This document shows, one piece after another, positions 1 through 5,348 of a DNA stretch of 5,348 nt. The notes beneath the pieces are model-generated. The model did no database searches. It worked only from the letters and a program-made list of their open reading frames with translations, and was not told the DNA's origin. Made by a program: the position numbers and the translations under genes. Source of the DNA: Chlamydiota bacterium (GTDB lineage Bacteria > Chlamydiota > Chlamydiia > Chlamydiales > Simkaniaceae). The stretch covers positions 1 through 5,348 of the forward strand of contig JAJFMG010000037.1 in assembly GCA_021772295.1 (NCBI GenBank), read 5' to 3'. The stretch's first letter is position 1. Each line of letters starts with the position of its first letter.

Positions 1-440
1 TCAAACCCTCTTTTTTTATTCTCATCTAGAAGTCTTTCATATGGAAATTTTATTTGGGGATATTTATAGAGGTACTTCATATAAGAATGTGTTGGCGTAT
101 TATCTAAATAATAATAAATCTCTTTTACATCCTCTCCATGATTGCCTTCCTCATTAGATAGTCCAAAGAGCTTTTCTTTTAAAAATGGGTCTTTTCCATT
201 CCAAAAACAAAAAGAAAAACAAAGCCTTTGATGATTGTCACAAATTCCACCAATTCCATCTTCCCCCCATCGATAAACCTGCGAGTGAGACTTCTTGAAG
301 GTAAGAAAGTTCCATGCATCCTGATTTTCTGAGTAGTCTTCACGAACAACGCCCCACTGCCGCTCACTTAAATAGGGTCCCCATCTTTTCCAGTGCTTTT
401 TTCTCTTTATATTTTCTTGTAATCTTTTTTTCTCTGTCAT
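1..440 (-). CDS. GH63 / MGH1-like glucosidase, N-terminal part (3' end outside window)
   Basis: An open frame runs leftward from an ATG at 440 to the window edge, giving 146 complete codons. The protein is rich in motifs I recognise from the N-terminus of bacterial GH63/MGH1-like glucosidases (usually about 850-900 residues): [12 protein letters not shown] (19-30), VREDYS (32-37), AW (42-43), [11 protein letters not shown] (56-66), RLC-S--WNG (72-82), DP-LKE-LFGL (84-94), [10 protein letters not shown] (98-107), [12 protein letters not shown] (110-121) and LYKYPQ (124-129). The catalytic (alpha/alpha)6 barrel lies outside the window, so activity and substrate cannot be judged. Family members hydrolyse alpha-glucosides or related compounds such as mannosylglycerate. 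No signal peptide is seen; the N-terminus is Lys/Arg-rich, so it is probably cytoplasmic. A GGGGA Shine-Dalgarno (451-447) with a 6-base spacer supports the start. It is transcribed divergently from the oxidoreductase operon. Family call firm, substrate unknown. Confidence 0.88.
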   Translation of the reverse strand, partial: MTEKKRLQENIKRKKHWKRWGPYLSERQWGVVREDYSENQDAWNFLTFKKSHSQVYRWGEDGIGGICDNHQRLCFSFCFWNGKDPFLKEKLFGLSNEEGNHGEDVKEIYYYLDNTPTHSYMKYLYKYPQIKFPYERLLDENKKRGF

Positions 441-479
441 CTCAAATCCCCGTTTTCTCCACCTTATGACTTCAAAGAA

Positions 480-507
480 TTTATTGACATTTCAAAATTT
501 CTGTGAA
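480..507 (-). promoter_or_regulatory. Candidate promoter for the GH63-like gene
   Basis: On the minus strand, TTCACA (507-502, one mismatch to TTGACA) is followed after 16 bases by AATAAA (485-480, four of six matches to TATAAT). Transcription would start near 473 and leave a leader of about 33 bases that contains the GGGGA ribosome site. It was found by eye in an AT-rich region, where chance matches are common. It overlaps the candidate plus-strand promoter, so the two could compete. Confidence 0.3.
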
Positions 508-512
508 AAATA
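484..512 (+). promoter_or_regulatory. Candidate promoter for the oxidoreductase operon
   Basis: A perfect TTGACA -35 box (484-489) is followed after 17 bases by an AT-only hexamer, AAAATA (507-512), a poor -10 match. Transcription would start near 519, about 14 bases before the ATG at 533, just ahead of the Shine-Dalgarno. Chlamydial main sigma factor is known to tolerate degenerate -10 boxes, which keeps this plausible. The position argues against the upstream GTG at 503 as start codon, because that codon would lie inside the promoter. Confidence 0.4.
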
Positions 513-521
513 AGCCCACAC

Positions 522-526
522 AGGAG
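522..526 (+). promoter_or_regulatory. Strong Shine-Dalgarno AGGAG that sets the oxidoreductase start
   Basis: AGGAG (522-526) sits 6 bases before the ATG at 533. The frame is also open to a GTG at 503, but that codon has no Shine-Dalgarno. The ten residues it would add precede MYDVIVIGAGASG, where proteins of this family normally begin. The ATG at 533 is therefore preferred. Confidence 0.85.
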
Positions 527-532
527 AATTGT

Positions 533-1957
533 ATGTACGATGTGATTGTAATTGGCGCTGGAGCTTCTGGACTTGTGGTATCTATTGGTCTTGCCGCTGC
601 TAAAAAAAAAGTCCTGCTCATTGAAAAGGGGCTTTTTGGAGGCGACTGCACAAATTATGGATGTATTCCAAGTAAAGCGCTCATTGCATCTTCCAAAATT
701 GCAAGCGCTTTACGGTCTGCCAAAAAATTTGGAATTACACTCAATGATACAACGTTTACAGCCGATGGAGCTTTTGCAAGAGTAGAGCAAATTGTGTCAT
801 CAGTACGCTCACATGAAGATGAAAAAGCCCTGCAAGAAAAAGGCGTGCACACCTTTAAAGGCGAAGCCTCCTTCCTTGATAAAAATACTATCAAAGCCAT
901 TTCTTCATCTGGTAATGAACAACATTTTTCTGCAAAAAAAATTATCATTGCGACTGGATCTCATCCAATTACACCTGATATTCCAGGTCTCAAGGGCGCC
1001 CCTTATCTCAATAATGAAACGATTTTTTCTTTGAAAAAAATCCCACCCTCGATTCATTTTTTAGGGGGAGGTCCCATATCAATTGAGCTTGCCTTAGCTC
1101 TGTCTAAACTTGGCTCTAAGGTGACCATTATTCAATCCTCAGAGCAGATTCTAAATCGTGAAGACTCATGTGCAAAAGAAATCATCGAAAAAGCCTTTAA
1201 ACGTCACGGGATCACCATCTGCAAAAATACCCTATTGAAATCTGTCTCTTATCAAAATAATCAATTTGAACTTGATCTCTTTGATAAAGAGAAAAACGAA
1301 TTAAAAAAACACTGCAGCTCATCTCTTTTTATTGGAATAGGTAGAAAACCAAGCCTTGGTAAATTAAACCTTACAAATGCAGGTATCATCTACACTGATA
1401 AAGGAATCAAAATTGATTCCTTTGGAAGAACAAATATCAAAAGCATTTATGCAGTAGGTGACTCCATCGGACCGCCCTTTTTCACTCATTTAGCAGAAAC
1501 GCATGCTAGAGTCGTACTTCAAAACCTACTTCTTCCCTTTAAAACAAAAATCCCAAAAGGCCCCTATCCAAGAGTGACTTTTACAGAGCCTGAAATTGCA
1601 TCCCTCGGTATGAATGAAAAAGAGTCAATCGAAAAATACAGCCTCAAAAAACTCAAAATTTATCACTTTTCCTTTGCAGGTTTGGACAGAGCTATAACTG
1701 ATTCATCGGAGAATGGATTTGTAAAAGTCATTACGAAAAAATGGTCTTCTAAGATTATCGGCGCAACTATAGTTGCTCCACGAGCTGGTGAAATGCTCCA
1801 AGAGCTTATCCTCGCAAAAGAAAATAATATCCCTTTTAGAAAACTCAAAAATCAAATCCACCCATACCCTACCTACTCAAGAGCCATTCGACAAACCTCT
1901 GATCTCTATCTAAAAGAAGTGATACTCAAAACTCTAGCAAAATGGTTGCCTAAATGA
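533..1957 (+). CDS. FAD-dependent pyridine nucleotide-disulfide oxidoreductase (MerA/Lpd-like), substrate unknown
   Basis: This 474-residue flavoprotein has the full class I architecture: FAD Rossmann motif GAGASG (8-13), redox disulfide GGDCTNYGCIPSKAL (C39, C44), an ATG motif (140-142), the NAD(P)-binding Rossmann motif LGGGPISIE (177-185), the second FAD motif YAVGD (306-310) and a C-terminal dimerisation domain (from about 345). Length fits the family (450-480). It has no transmembrane segment and is probably cytoplasmic. The C-terminal active-site stretch reads HPYPTYSR (443-450): Tyr445 and Arg450 stand where dihydrolipoamide dehydrogenase has its catalytic His and Glu. The protein is therefore unlikely to be the Lpd of 2-oxoacid dehydrogenases. 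It also lacks the Cys-Cys tail and N-terminal metal-binding domain of true mercuric reductase. Its stop overlaps the ATG of a TVP38-type membrane gene (ATGA, 1954-1957), and I recall fusions of these two domains in other bacteria. That suggests a redox partner role at the membrane, which is inference. Confidence 0.93.
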   Translation: MYDVIVIGAGASGLVVSIGLAAAKKKVLLIEKGLFGGDCTNYGCIPSKALIASSKIASALRSAKKFGITLNDTTFTADGAFARVEQIVSSVRSHEDEKALQEKGVHTFKGEASFLDKNTIKAISSSGNEQHFSAKKIIIATGSHPITPDIPGLKGAPYLNNETIFSLKKIPPSIHFLGGGPISIELALALSKLGSKVTIIQSSEQILNREDSCAKEIIEKAFKRHGITICKNTLLKSVSYQNNQFELDLFDKEKNELKKHCSSSLFIGIGRKPSLGKLNLTNAGIIYTDKGIKIDSFGRTNIKSIYAVGDSIGPPFFTHLAETHARVVLQNLLLPFKTKIPKGPYPRVTFTEPEIASLGMNEKESIEKYSLKKLKIYHFSFAGLDRAITDSSENGFVKVITKKWSSKIIGATIVAPRAGEMLQELILAKENNIPFRKLKNQIHPYPTYSRAIRQTSDLYLKEVILKTLAKWLPK

Positions 1958-2658
1958 AAAAAAATCTACTTCGCTTTGTACCTTTTTTACTACTTGTAAT
2001 CTTGATTGTTATTGGATACTTTCTAGATGTAGCTGAGTACCTATCCTTTGATAAGATCAAAGAAAACAGAAACCAACTACTTCTTTTTGCCAAGCAACGC
2101 CCTATTTTATGCCCACTAATCTTTATGGCGCTCTATACAGTTGCTGTGAGTCTTTCCATACCAGGGGCATTTATATTAACAATTGTTTCAGGATTTATCT
2201 TCTATTTACCTCTTAGTATTTTTTATGTTTCCATATCAGCAACACTTGGGGCGTATGTCATATTCCTAATTGCAAAGTATGCTTTTTCAAGTCTTATGCA
2301 AGATAAAGCAAAACCTCTTCTCAAAAAATTTGAGAAGGGATTTCAAGAAAATGGCGCAAGCTATTTATTATTTCTTAGGCTTATTCCCCTATTCCCATTT
2401 TGGTTTGTAAACATCGCGCCTGCCTTTTTTAATATCAAAACAAGAACTTTTCTTTGGACAACCTTTGTTGGCATACTACCTGGCGTGTTCGTCTATGCAA
2501 ATGCAGGAAGGAGTCTTGGCACAATTTTCGACCAGGGCAAAGAATTTTCTCTGGACACTATTTTTAATTTTCAAGTTAAACTAGCCCTTGTTATCTTGGC
2601 ACTTTTTGCACTCCTACCCATTCTAATCAAAAAATACTTAGGAAAAAAAGATGCTTGA
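1954..2658 (+). CDS. TVP38/TMEM64 (VTT/DedA-type) integral membrane protein
   Basis: This 234-residue hydrophobic protein has about six membrane or re-entrant segments, near 7-25, 50-66, 70-90, 91-112, 136-158 and 165-187, plus a final helix at 207-226, ending in a Lys-rich tail. VTT-family hallmarks are the re-entrant loop SIPGAFILTIVSG (68-80), the Gly-containing helix ATLGAY (96-101), FLRLIPLFPFWFVN (140-153) with the conserved Arg142 and prolines, and TTFVGILPGVFVYANAG (169-185). The superfamily includes bacterial DedA proteins and eukaryotic TMEM41B/VMP1, which are linked to lipid scrambling, undecaprenyl-phosphate transport and membrane homeostasis; the exact bacterial TVP38 role is not settled. 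The ATG overlaps the oxidoreductase stop (ATGA) and has no clear Shine-Dalgarno, which points to translational coupling. The 3' end overlaps the next gene by 8 bases. Family firm, substrate unknown. Confidence 0.9.
   Translation: MKKNLLRFVPFLLLVILIVIGYFLDVAEYLSFDKIKENRNQLLLFAKQRPILCPLIFMALYTVAVSLSIPGAFILTIVSGFIFYLPLSIFYVSISATLGAYVIFLIAKYAFSSLMQDKAKPLLKKFEKGFQENGASYLLFLRLIPLFPFWFVNIAPAFFNIKTRTFLWTTFVGILPGVFVYANAGRSLGTIFDQGKEFSLDTIFNFQVKLALVILALFALLPILIKKYLGKKDA
2640..2643 (+). promoter_or_regulatory. Shine-Dalgarno AGGA for the CDP-alcohol phosphatidyltransferase
   Basis: AGGA lies 7 bases before the ATG at 2651, inside the last codons of the TVP38-type gene. It supports the start at 2651 despite the 8-base overlap, and suggests that this gene can load ribosomes itself rather than relying only on coupling. 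Confidence 0.7.
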
Positions 2659-3253
2659 TTCCTTCTACAGGAAACCCTACCAAAAACTCTTGATTGATCC
2701 CCTTTTACACCTATCTTTATTACAATCGATAAGTCCATCTACATTTACTCTGTGCGCATTTTTATCAGGACTTGCTATTCCATTTTTTCTTTACTATCAC
2801 ATGCACTTTCTTGCTGTTTGTGCACTTGCAATATCGGGTTTTTTTGACACATTAGATGGATCAATTGCAAGGCGATTCAACAAGACGTCTAATCAAGGAG
2901 CTATGCTTGATATTGTTTCAGATCGCTTTGTTGAAACGTTTATTATTTTAGGGCTATTTCTATTTAATATGGAAACAAGAGGGTTGCTATGTTTGGGTAT
3001 GCTCAGCGCATCTTATTTATGTGTAACAACATTTCTAGTAGTTGGAATATTTACATCAACCGAATCAGAAAAAAGCTTCTTCTATAGTCCAGGAATCGTT
3101 GAGCGTGGAGAAGCATTTTTATTCTTTGTATTTATGATACTTTTTCCAAGCATTTTTCAAATGCTTGCTATCTCTTATATTAGCCTCGTACTATTGACGA
3201 CATTTATTAGAGTTTATCAATTTCAAAAGAAACATGAGAAAATTAAAACATAG
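2651..3253 (+). CDS. CDP-alcohol phosphatidyltransferase family membrane enzyme
   Basis: The 200-residue membrane protein carries an exact CDP-alcohol phosphatidyltransferase signature, D-x2-DG-x2-AR-x8-G-x3-D-x3-D, at residues 66-91 (D66, D69, G70, A73, R74, G83, D87, D91). These aspartates bind the metal ions and CDP and act in catalysis. Members transfer a phosphatidyl (or similar) group from a CDP-linked lipid to an alcohol such as glycerol 3-phosphate, serine or inositol, releasing CMP, in the inner membrane. Hydrophobic segments near 31-50, 52-65, 92-105, 113-135, 155-170 and 172-187 fit the usual six-helix fold, and 200 residues is a normal length. The acceptor cannot be read from the signature; PgsA-like phosphatidylglycerophosphate synthesis is one option, but a housekeeping pgsA or pssA may lie elsewhere. 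It is the last gene of the operon and its TAG lies one base from the end of convergent yebC. Confidence 0.9.
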   Translation: MLDSFYRKPYQKLLIDPLLHLSLLQSISPSTFTLCAFLSGLAIPFFLYYHMHFLAVCALAISGFFDTLDGSIARRFNKTSNQGAMLDIVSDRFVETFIILGLFLFNMETRGLLCLGMLSASYLCVTTFLVVGIFTSTESEKSFFYSPGIVERGEAFLFFVFMILFPSIFQMLAISYISLVLLTTFIRVYQFQKKHEKIKT

Positions 3254-3254
3254 C

Positions 3255-3959
3255 CTATTGCATATTATGATATACTGCATCTACGTCCTCTAAGTCTTCC
3301 AAATAATCAATTAAAGCAAAATTTGATTGTTTGGTCTCTTCGTCGCATTCTACAAATACTTTGGGAATCATCGTAAGTTTTGCATCATTAACTTCAAAGG
3401 TAAGCTTATCTTTGACTTCGTAGAGCTCCGATGGATCGGTGACTATCATATAAGAATCATCAGTCACGTCAAAATCTTCTGCTCCAGCATCAGAGGCTAC
3501 TTGAAAGGCTGTATCTTCATCAACAATAGACTTATCTACTTCAATAATACCTTTTTTCTCGAAGTTAAAACTTACAGAGCCTGGAGATGCTACAGAGCCA
3601 CCTTTTTTATTCGTGGCAATACGCATGTCGGATGAGATTCTATTTTTGTTGTCTGTCATTACCTCTGCTATAATCCCAACACCATTTTTTCCATAAAGCT
3701 CGTATGTCATTTCGATATAATCTGCTTGATCTGCGCTTGATGCTTTTTTTATGTTACGCTCGATGTTGTCATTGGGCATATTACATGCTTTGGCTTTTTG
3801 CAATGCTAGTTTGAGTTTGGCATTGGATTTGATATCTGGGCCCCCTTGTTTAACAGCAGAGATGATTTCTTTGGTGACGCGTGAAAAAACTTTTCCACGA
3901 GCTGCATCCGCCCTTCCTTTTCTATGTTTAATGTTTGCCCATTTACTATGTCCTGCCAT
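3255..3959 (-). CDS. yebC: YebC/TACO1/PmpR family protein
   Basis: The 234-residue protein opens with the family signature MAGHSKWANIKHRKGRADAA, followed by KVFSRVTKEI (23-32), MPNDNIERNIKKA (61-73), YELYGKNGVGIIAEVMTDN (86-104), GGSVASPGSVSFNFEKKG (120-137) and the C-terminal LEDLEDVDAVYHN (220-232). Length fits the family (about 235-250). Members have been described as DNA-binding transcription regulators (PmpR) and, for TACO1 and some bacterial members, as ribosome-linked factors that help translation of difficult stretches. The position after prfB favours the translation role here, by inference. The ATG follows the upstream GNAT stop after 3 bases; AAGGA, 10 bases upstream inside the GNAT gene, is the likely ribosome site. 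Gene order prfB-GNAT-yebC is the same as I recall in Chlamydia. No terminator is seen after the stop. Confidence 0.95.
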   Translation of the reverse strand: MAGHSKWANIKHRKGRADAARGKVFSRVTKEIISAVKQGGPDIKSNAKLKLALQKAKACNMPNDNIERNIKKASSADQADYIEMTYELYGKNGVGIIAEVMTDNKNRISSDMRIATNKKGGSVASPGSVSFNFEKKGIIEVDKSIVDEDTAFQVASDAGAEDFDVTDDSYMIVTDPSELYEVKDKLTFEVNDAKLTMIPKVFVECDEETKQSNFALIDYLEDLEDVDAVYHNMQ

Positions 3960-3962
3960 AAC

Positions 3963-4451
3963 CTACAGATCCTTTTGCATTAATATTTTCGTTAAATATT
4001 TATCTCCATCCTTTAAAAATTTGGGATGTCTTCCATATTCTTTAAACCCAAGTCTTTCATAAAAACGTAAAGCTGGATTTTCCTCATACACTTCTAGATG
4101 AAAAAACTCGATGTGGAACTTCTCTTTCCCAAGTTTCATAAGCTCTTTCATAAGTAGTGTTCCAGCTCCTTTGCCTCGATACTCTTCATTCATCACTATT
4201 ACAAATAGCGCTTGATGCCTTTGTTTTTCATATCCCTGAACATAAATAAGCGCTGATCCAATGACTTGTCCATCTTCTTCCAAAGTAAGAGAAGCTCCAA
4301 TCTTAATATAACTAAGCCATAGGCGAACAGCTTCTTTAACCTCCTTCTCATCAATCATAGGAAAGCCCTTTAATACTCCTTTTTGGAGGAGCCACTTTTC
4401 GATATGAGGACCATCAGATGCTACAGTTTCGCGAATATGAAATTTTGTCAT
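3963..4451 (-). CDS. GNAT-family N-acetyltransferase (copy 1, next to yebC)
   Basis: This 162-residue single-domain GNAT protein should transfer acetyl from acetyl-CoA to an amine. Visible parts: N-terminal strand and helix with IEKWL (17-21) and FPM (30-32); beta strands around 62-71 (GQVIGSALIY) and 81-88; acetyl-CoA pyrophosphate loop R-G-K-G-A-G (92-97); and the C-terminal motif NPALRFYERLGF (125-136) with Tyr131 at the usual general-acid position. All landmarks of an active enzyme are present. In a gap-free hand alignment it is about one third identical (52 of 159) to the adjacent upstream GNAT, so the two arose by duplication. Its ATG overlaps the upstream stop (ATGA, 4451-4448), which suggests translational coupling. 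It probably corresponds to the single GNAT gene (annotated yhhY in C. trachomatis, as I recall) between prfB and yebC. The acetyl acceptor is unknown; a ribosomal or release-factor target is a guess from context. Confidence 0.9.
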   Translation of the reverse strand: MTKFHIRETVASDGPHIEKWLLQKGVLKGFPMIDEKEVKEAVRLWLSYIKIGASLTLEEDGQVIGSALIYVQGYEKQRHQALFVIVMNEEYRGKGAGTLLMKELMKLGKEKFHIEFFHLEVYEENPALRFYERLGFKEYGRHPKFLKDGDKYLTKILMQKDL

Positions 4452-4957
4452 AAAGTAATATCCATGATAATTCGACTTTTATATTTTCCATTTTCTTTTA
4501 CGAATTTCTCTTGCTTACATATCTCTACAAAGCCATTTTTGAGAAGAAAAACATGAGCAAAACTCCCCTCTATAACATCAAAATAAAGTCTTTCTAATTT
4601 GAATTTCGTCTTAGCTAGATGTTTGATATTTTTAATTAGTGCTGTTCCAACTCCTCTTCTTTGCCATTTGGGATCCACAATAAATTGCATCATTCCAAAA
4701 TGCATTACTTTGCGAAAGGGCATTAGAAAAAGTGTCGCAACTCCATTTGGAACGCCGTTGTAGGTAGAGGTAAGACTACAGTTATAGCGAAAAAAACCAG
4801 CCCAGTATCGAAGGTTCATCTCGATTTCCTTTTCATTCCCCATAGGGAAATTTGAAAGCATTTCTTTGGTTTGAAGCCACTTTCTTATATACGCTACGTC
4901 ACTATTTTCAGAGAAACGAATATCAAAAGCTTTTTCATCTGTGATTTTTTTGATCAT
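4448..4957 (-). CDS. GNAT-family acetyltransferase paralogue (copy 2, next to prfB), altered active site
   Basis: This 169-residue protein aligns without gaps over 159 residues to the GNAT gene downstream, sharing IRKWL (24-28), FPM (37-39), NEKE (41-44), the strand-loop SLT (61-63) and the C-terminal KFVK-KY pattern (151-160). The acetyl-CoA loop Q-R-R-G-V-G (99-104) is intact, so cofactor binding is likely. In the C-terminal motif, FY of copy 1 is replaced by FL (F137, L138), so the common catalytic tyrosine is missing, and the NP-A-RFYE context is lost ([13 protein letters not shown], 131-143). It could use another residue, act by proximity, or be a binding-only regulatory partner of copy 1. 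The ATG overlaps the prfB TGA (ATGA, 4957-4954); the GGCGGAGC just before it gives only a badly spaced Shine-Dalgarno, so coupling to prfB is likely. The reading frame is clean, so it is under selection rather than decayed. Confidence 0.85.
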   Translation of the reverse strand: MIKKITDEKAFDIRFSENSDVAYIRKWLQTKEMLSNFPMGNEKEIEMNLRYWAGFFRYNCSLTSTYNGVPNGVATLFLMPFRKVMHFGMMQFIVDPKWQRRGVGTALIKNIKHLAKTKFKLERLYFDVIEGSFAHVFLLKNGFVEICKQEKFVKENGKYKSRIIMDITL

Positions 4958-5348
4958 GCTCCGCCAAATTCTTTTAAATAAGCATTAATAAACAGGTCAA
5001 TATCACCATCCATAACACTTTGGATATTTCCTGTCTCAGCTTTGGTTCTGGTATCTTTTACAAGTGTATAGGGTTGAAAAACATAACTTCTTATTTGAGA
5101 ACCCCACTCAATCTTTTTCTTTTCACCAGAAATTTTAGAAAGAGATTCTTCCCTTTCTAAAAGCTCTTTCTCATAAAGCTTTGATTTGAGCATTTTTAAA
5201 CATGTTTCTTTGTTTTGTAATTGGGATCTTTGCCCTTGGCAAGAGACAACAATACCTGTGGGAATATGTGTAATTCGTACAGCCGAATCTGTTGTGTTTA
5301 CATGTTGACCACCAGCGCCAGAGGATCTAAATGTATCAATGCGAAGAT
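4954..5348 (-). CDS. prfB: Peptide chain release factor 2 (RF2), C-terminal part (5' end outside window)
   Basis: The frame is open from the right window edge to a TGA at 4956-4954 and gives 130 complete codons. It begins at the catalytic domain 3: [17 protein letters not shown] with the GGQ motif at visible residues 12-14, which triggers peptidyl-tRNA hydrolysis in the ribosome. Next come [13 protein letters not shown] (22-34), the QRSQ stretch (38-41) and MLKSKLYE (52-59), then the domain with [26 protein letters not shown] and LDxFI-like [10 protein letters not shown], all typical of RF2. The WGSQIRSY and VKD-RT block and the good match to the RF2 C-terminus separate it from RF1. The stop-codon recognition part (SPF) and any programmed frameshift lie outside the window. 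An internal ATG at 5193 starts a shorter open frame but is not the real start, because coding similarity continues unbroken through the GGQ. Its stop is UGA, the codon RF2 itself reads. Confidence 0.96.
   Translation of the reverse strand, partial: LRIDTFRSSGAGGQHVNTTDSAVRITHIPTGIVVSCQGQRSQLQNKETCLKMLKSKLYEKELLEREESLSKISGEKKKIEWGSQIRSYVFQPYTLVKDTRTKAETGNIQSVMDGDIDLFINAYLKEFGGA

Noticed and set aside
179..367. A 62-codon minus-strand open frame starting MSGSGALF
   Set aside because: It lies inside the GH63-like gene in another frame of the same strand. The GH63 frame carries a dense run of family motifs, while this one shows nothing recognisable.
503..532. GTG at 503 as start of the oxidoreductase, adding ten residues
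   Set aside because: There is no Shine-Dalgarno before it, it falls within the candidate promoter, and family members begin at the MYDVIVIG-like strand. The ATG at 533 has an ideal AGGAG.
655..948. A 97-codon minus-strand frame and plus-strand frames of 77 and 80 codons within the oxidoreductase
   Set aside because: All are shadows of the well-supported flavoprotein frame, with no ribosome sites or recognisable motifs.
3308..3330. AT-rich hairpin CAATTAAA / TTTGATTG as a terminator for the plus-strand operon
   Set aside because: The stem has one G-C pair and one G-T pair, is followed by only three T before GG, and lies within conserved yebC coding sequence.
3327..4062. Plus-strand frames of about 100 codons opposite yebC and GNAT copy 1
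   Set aside because: They are antisense to strongly conserved coding sequence and look like low-complexity shadow translations.
4954..5193. A separate 79-codon small protein starting at the ATG at 5193
   Set aside because: The same frame stays open to the window edge and encodes the RF2 GGQ domain, so this is only the tail of prfB.
1..5348. CRISPR arrays, tRNA or rRNA genes, insertion sequences, toxin-antitoxin or phage genes
   Set aside because: Nothing of the kind was seen. The window is almost fully covered by eight ordinary protein genes, and the only non-coding gap of note is the 92-base divergent promoter region.

Overview
The window is AT-rich, tightly packed bacterial DNA holding eight protein genes, two of them cut by the window edges. 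I see no RNA genes, mobile elements or CRISPR arrays. The minus-strand order prfB, GNAT acetyltransferase, yebC matches what I recall from Chlamydia (CT459-CT458-CT457 in C. trachomatis). The best guess is therefore a member of the phylum Chlamydiae. The extra genes on the left suggest an environmental, amoeba-associated type rather than a pathogenic Chlamydia. The lineage is inference from gene order and base composition; no search was run.

Layout. Positions 1-440 (minus) hold the first 146 codons of a GH63/MGH1-like glucosidase. A 92-base divergent control region follows. A plus-strand operon spans 533-3253: a FAD-dependent pyridine nucleotide-disulfide oxidoreductase (MerA/Lpd-like), a TVP38/TMEM64 (VTT/DedA-type) membrane protein and a CDP-alcohol phosphatidyltransferase. 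These genes overlap by 4 and 8 bases. One base later it meets, tail to tail, a minus-strand translation operon (5348-3255): the C-terminal 130 codons of release factor 2 (prfB), two tandem GNAT acetyltransferases that are paralogues of each other, and yebC. Its first two junctions are ATGA overlaps; the last is a 3-base gap.

How the genes may work together. The plus-strand operon looks like a membrane module: one enzyme makes a phospholipid, one protein belongs to a superfamily linked to lipid movement or membrane homeostasis, and the soluble flavoprotein supplies or senses redox power. The flavoprotein keeps its redox disulfide but lacks the His-Glu pair of dihydrolipoamide dehydrogenase, so its substrate is open. 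The minus-strand operon joins translation termination (RF2) and a ribosome-associated or regulatory factor (YebC) with two putative acetyltransferases, which suggests a translation-linked acetylation target. No known defence or mobile system is visible. The most interesting points are the GNAT pair, one copy of which lacks the usual catalytic tyrosine, and the oxidoreductase-VTT-lipid synthase module.
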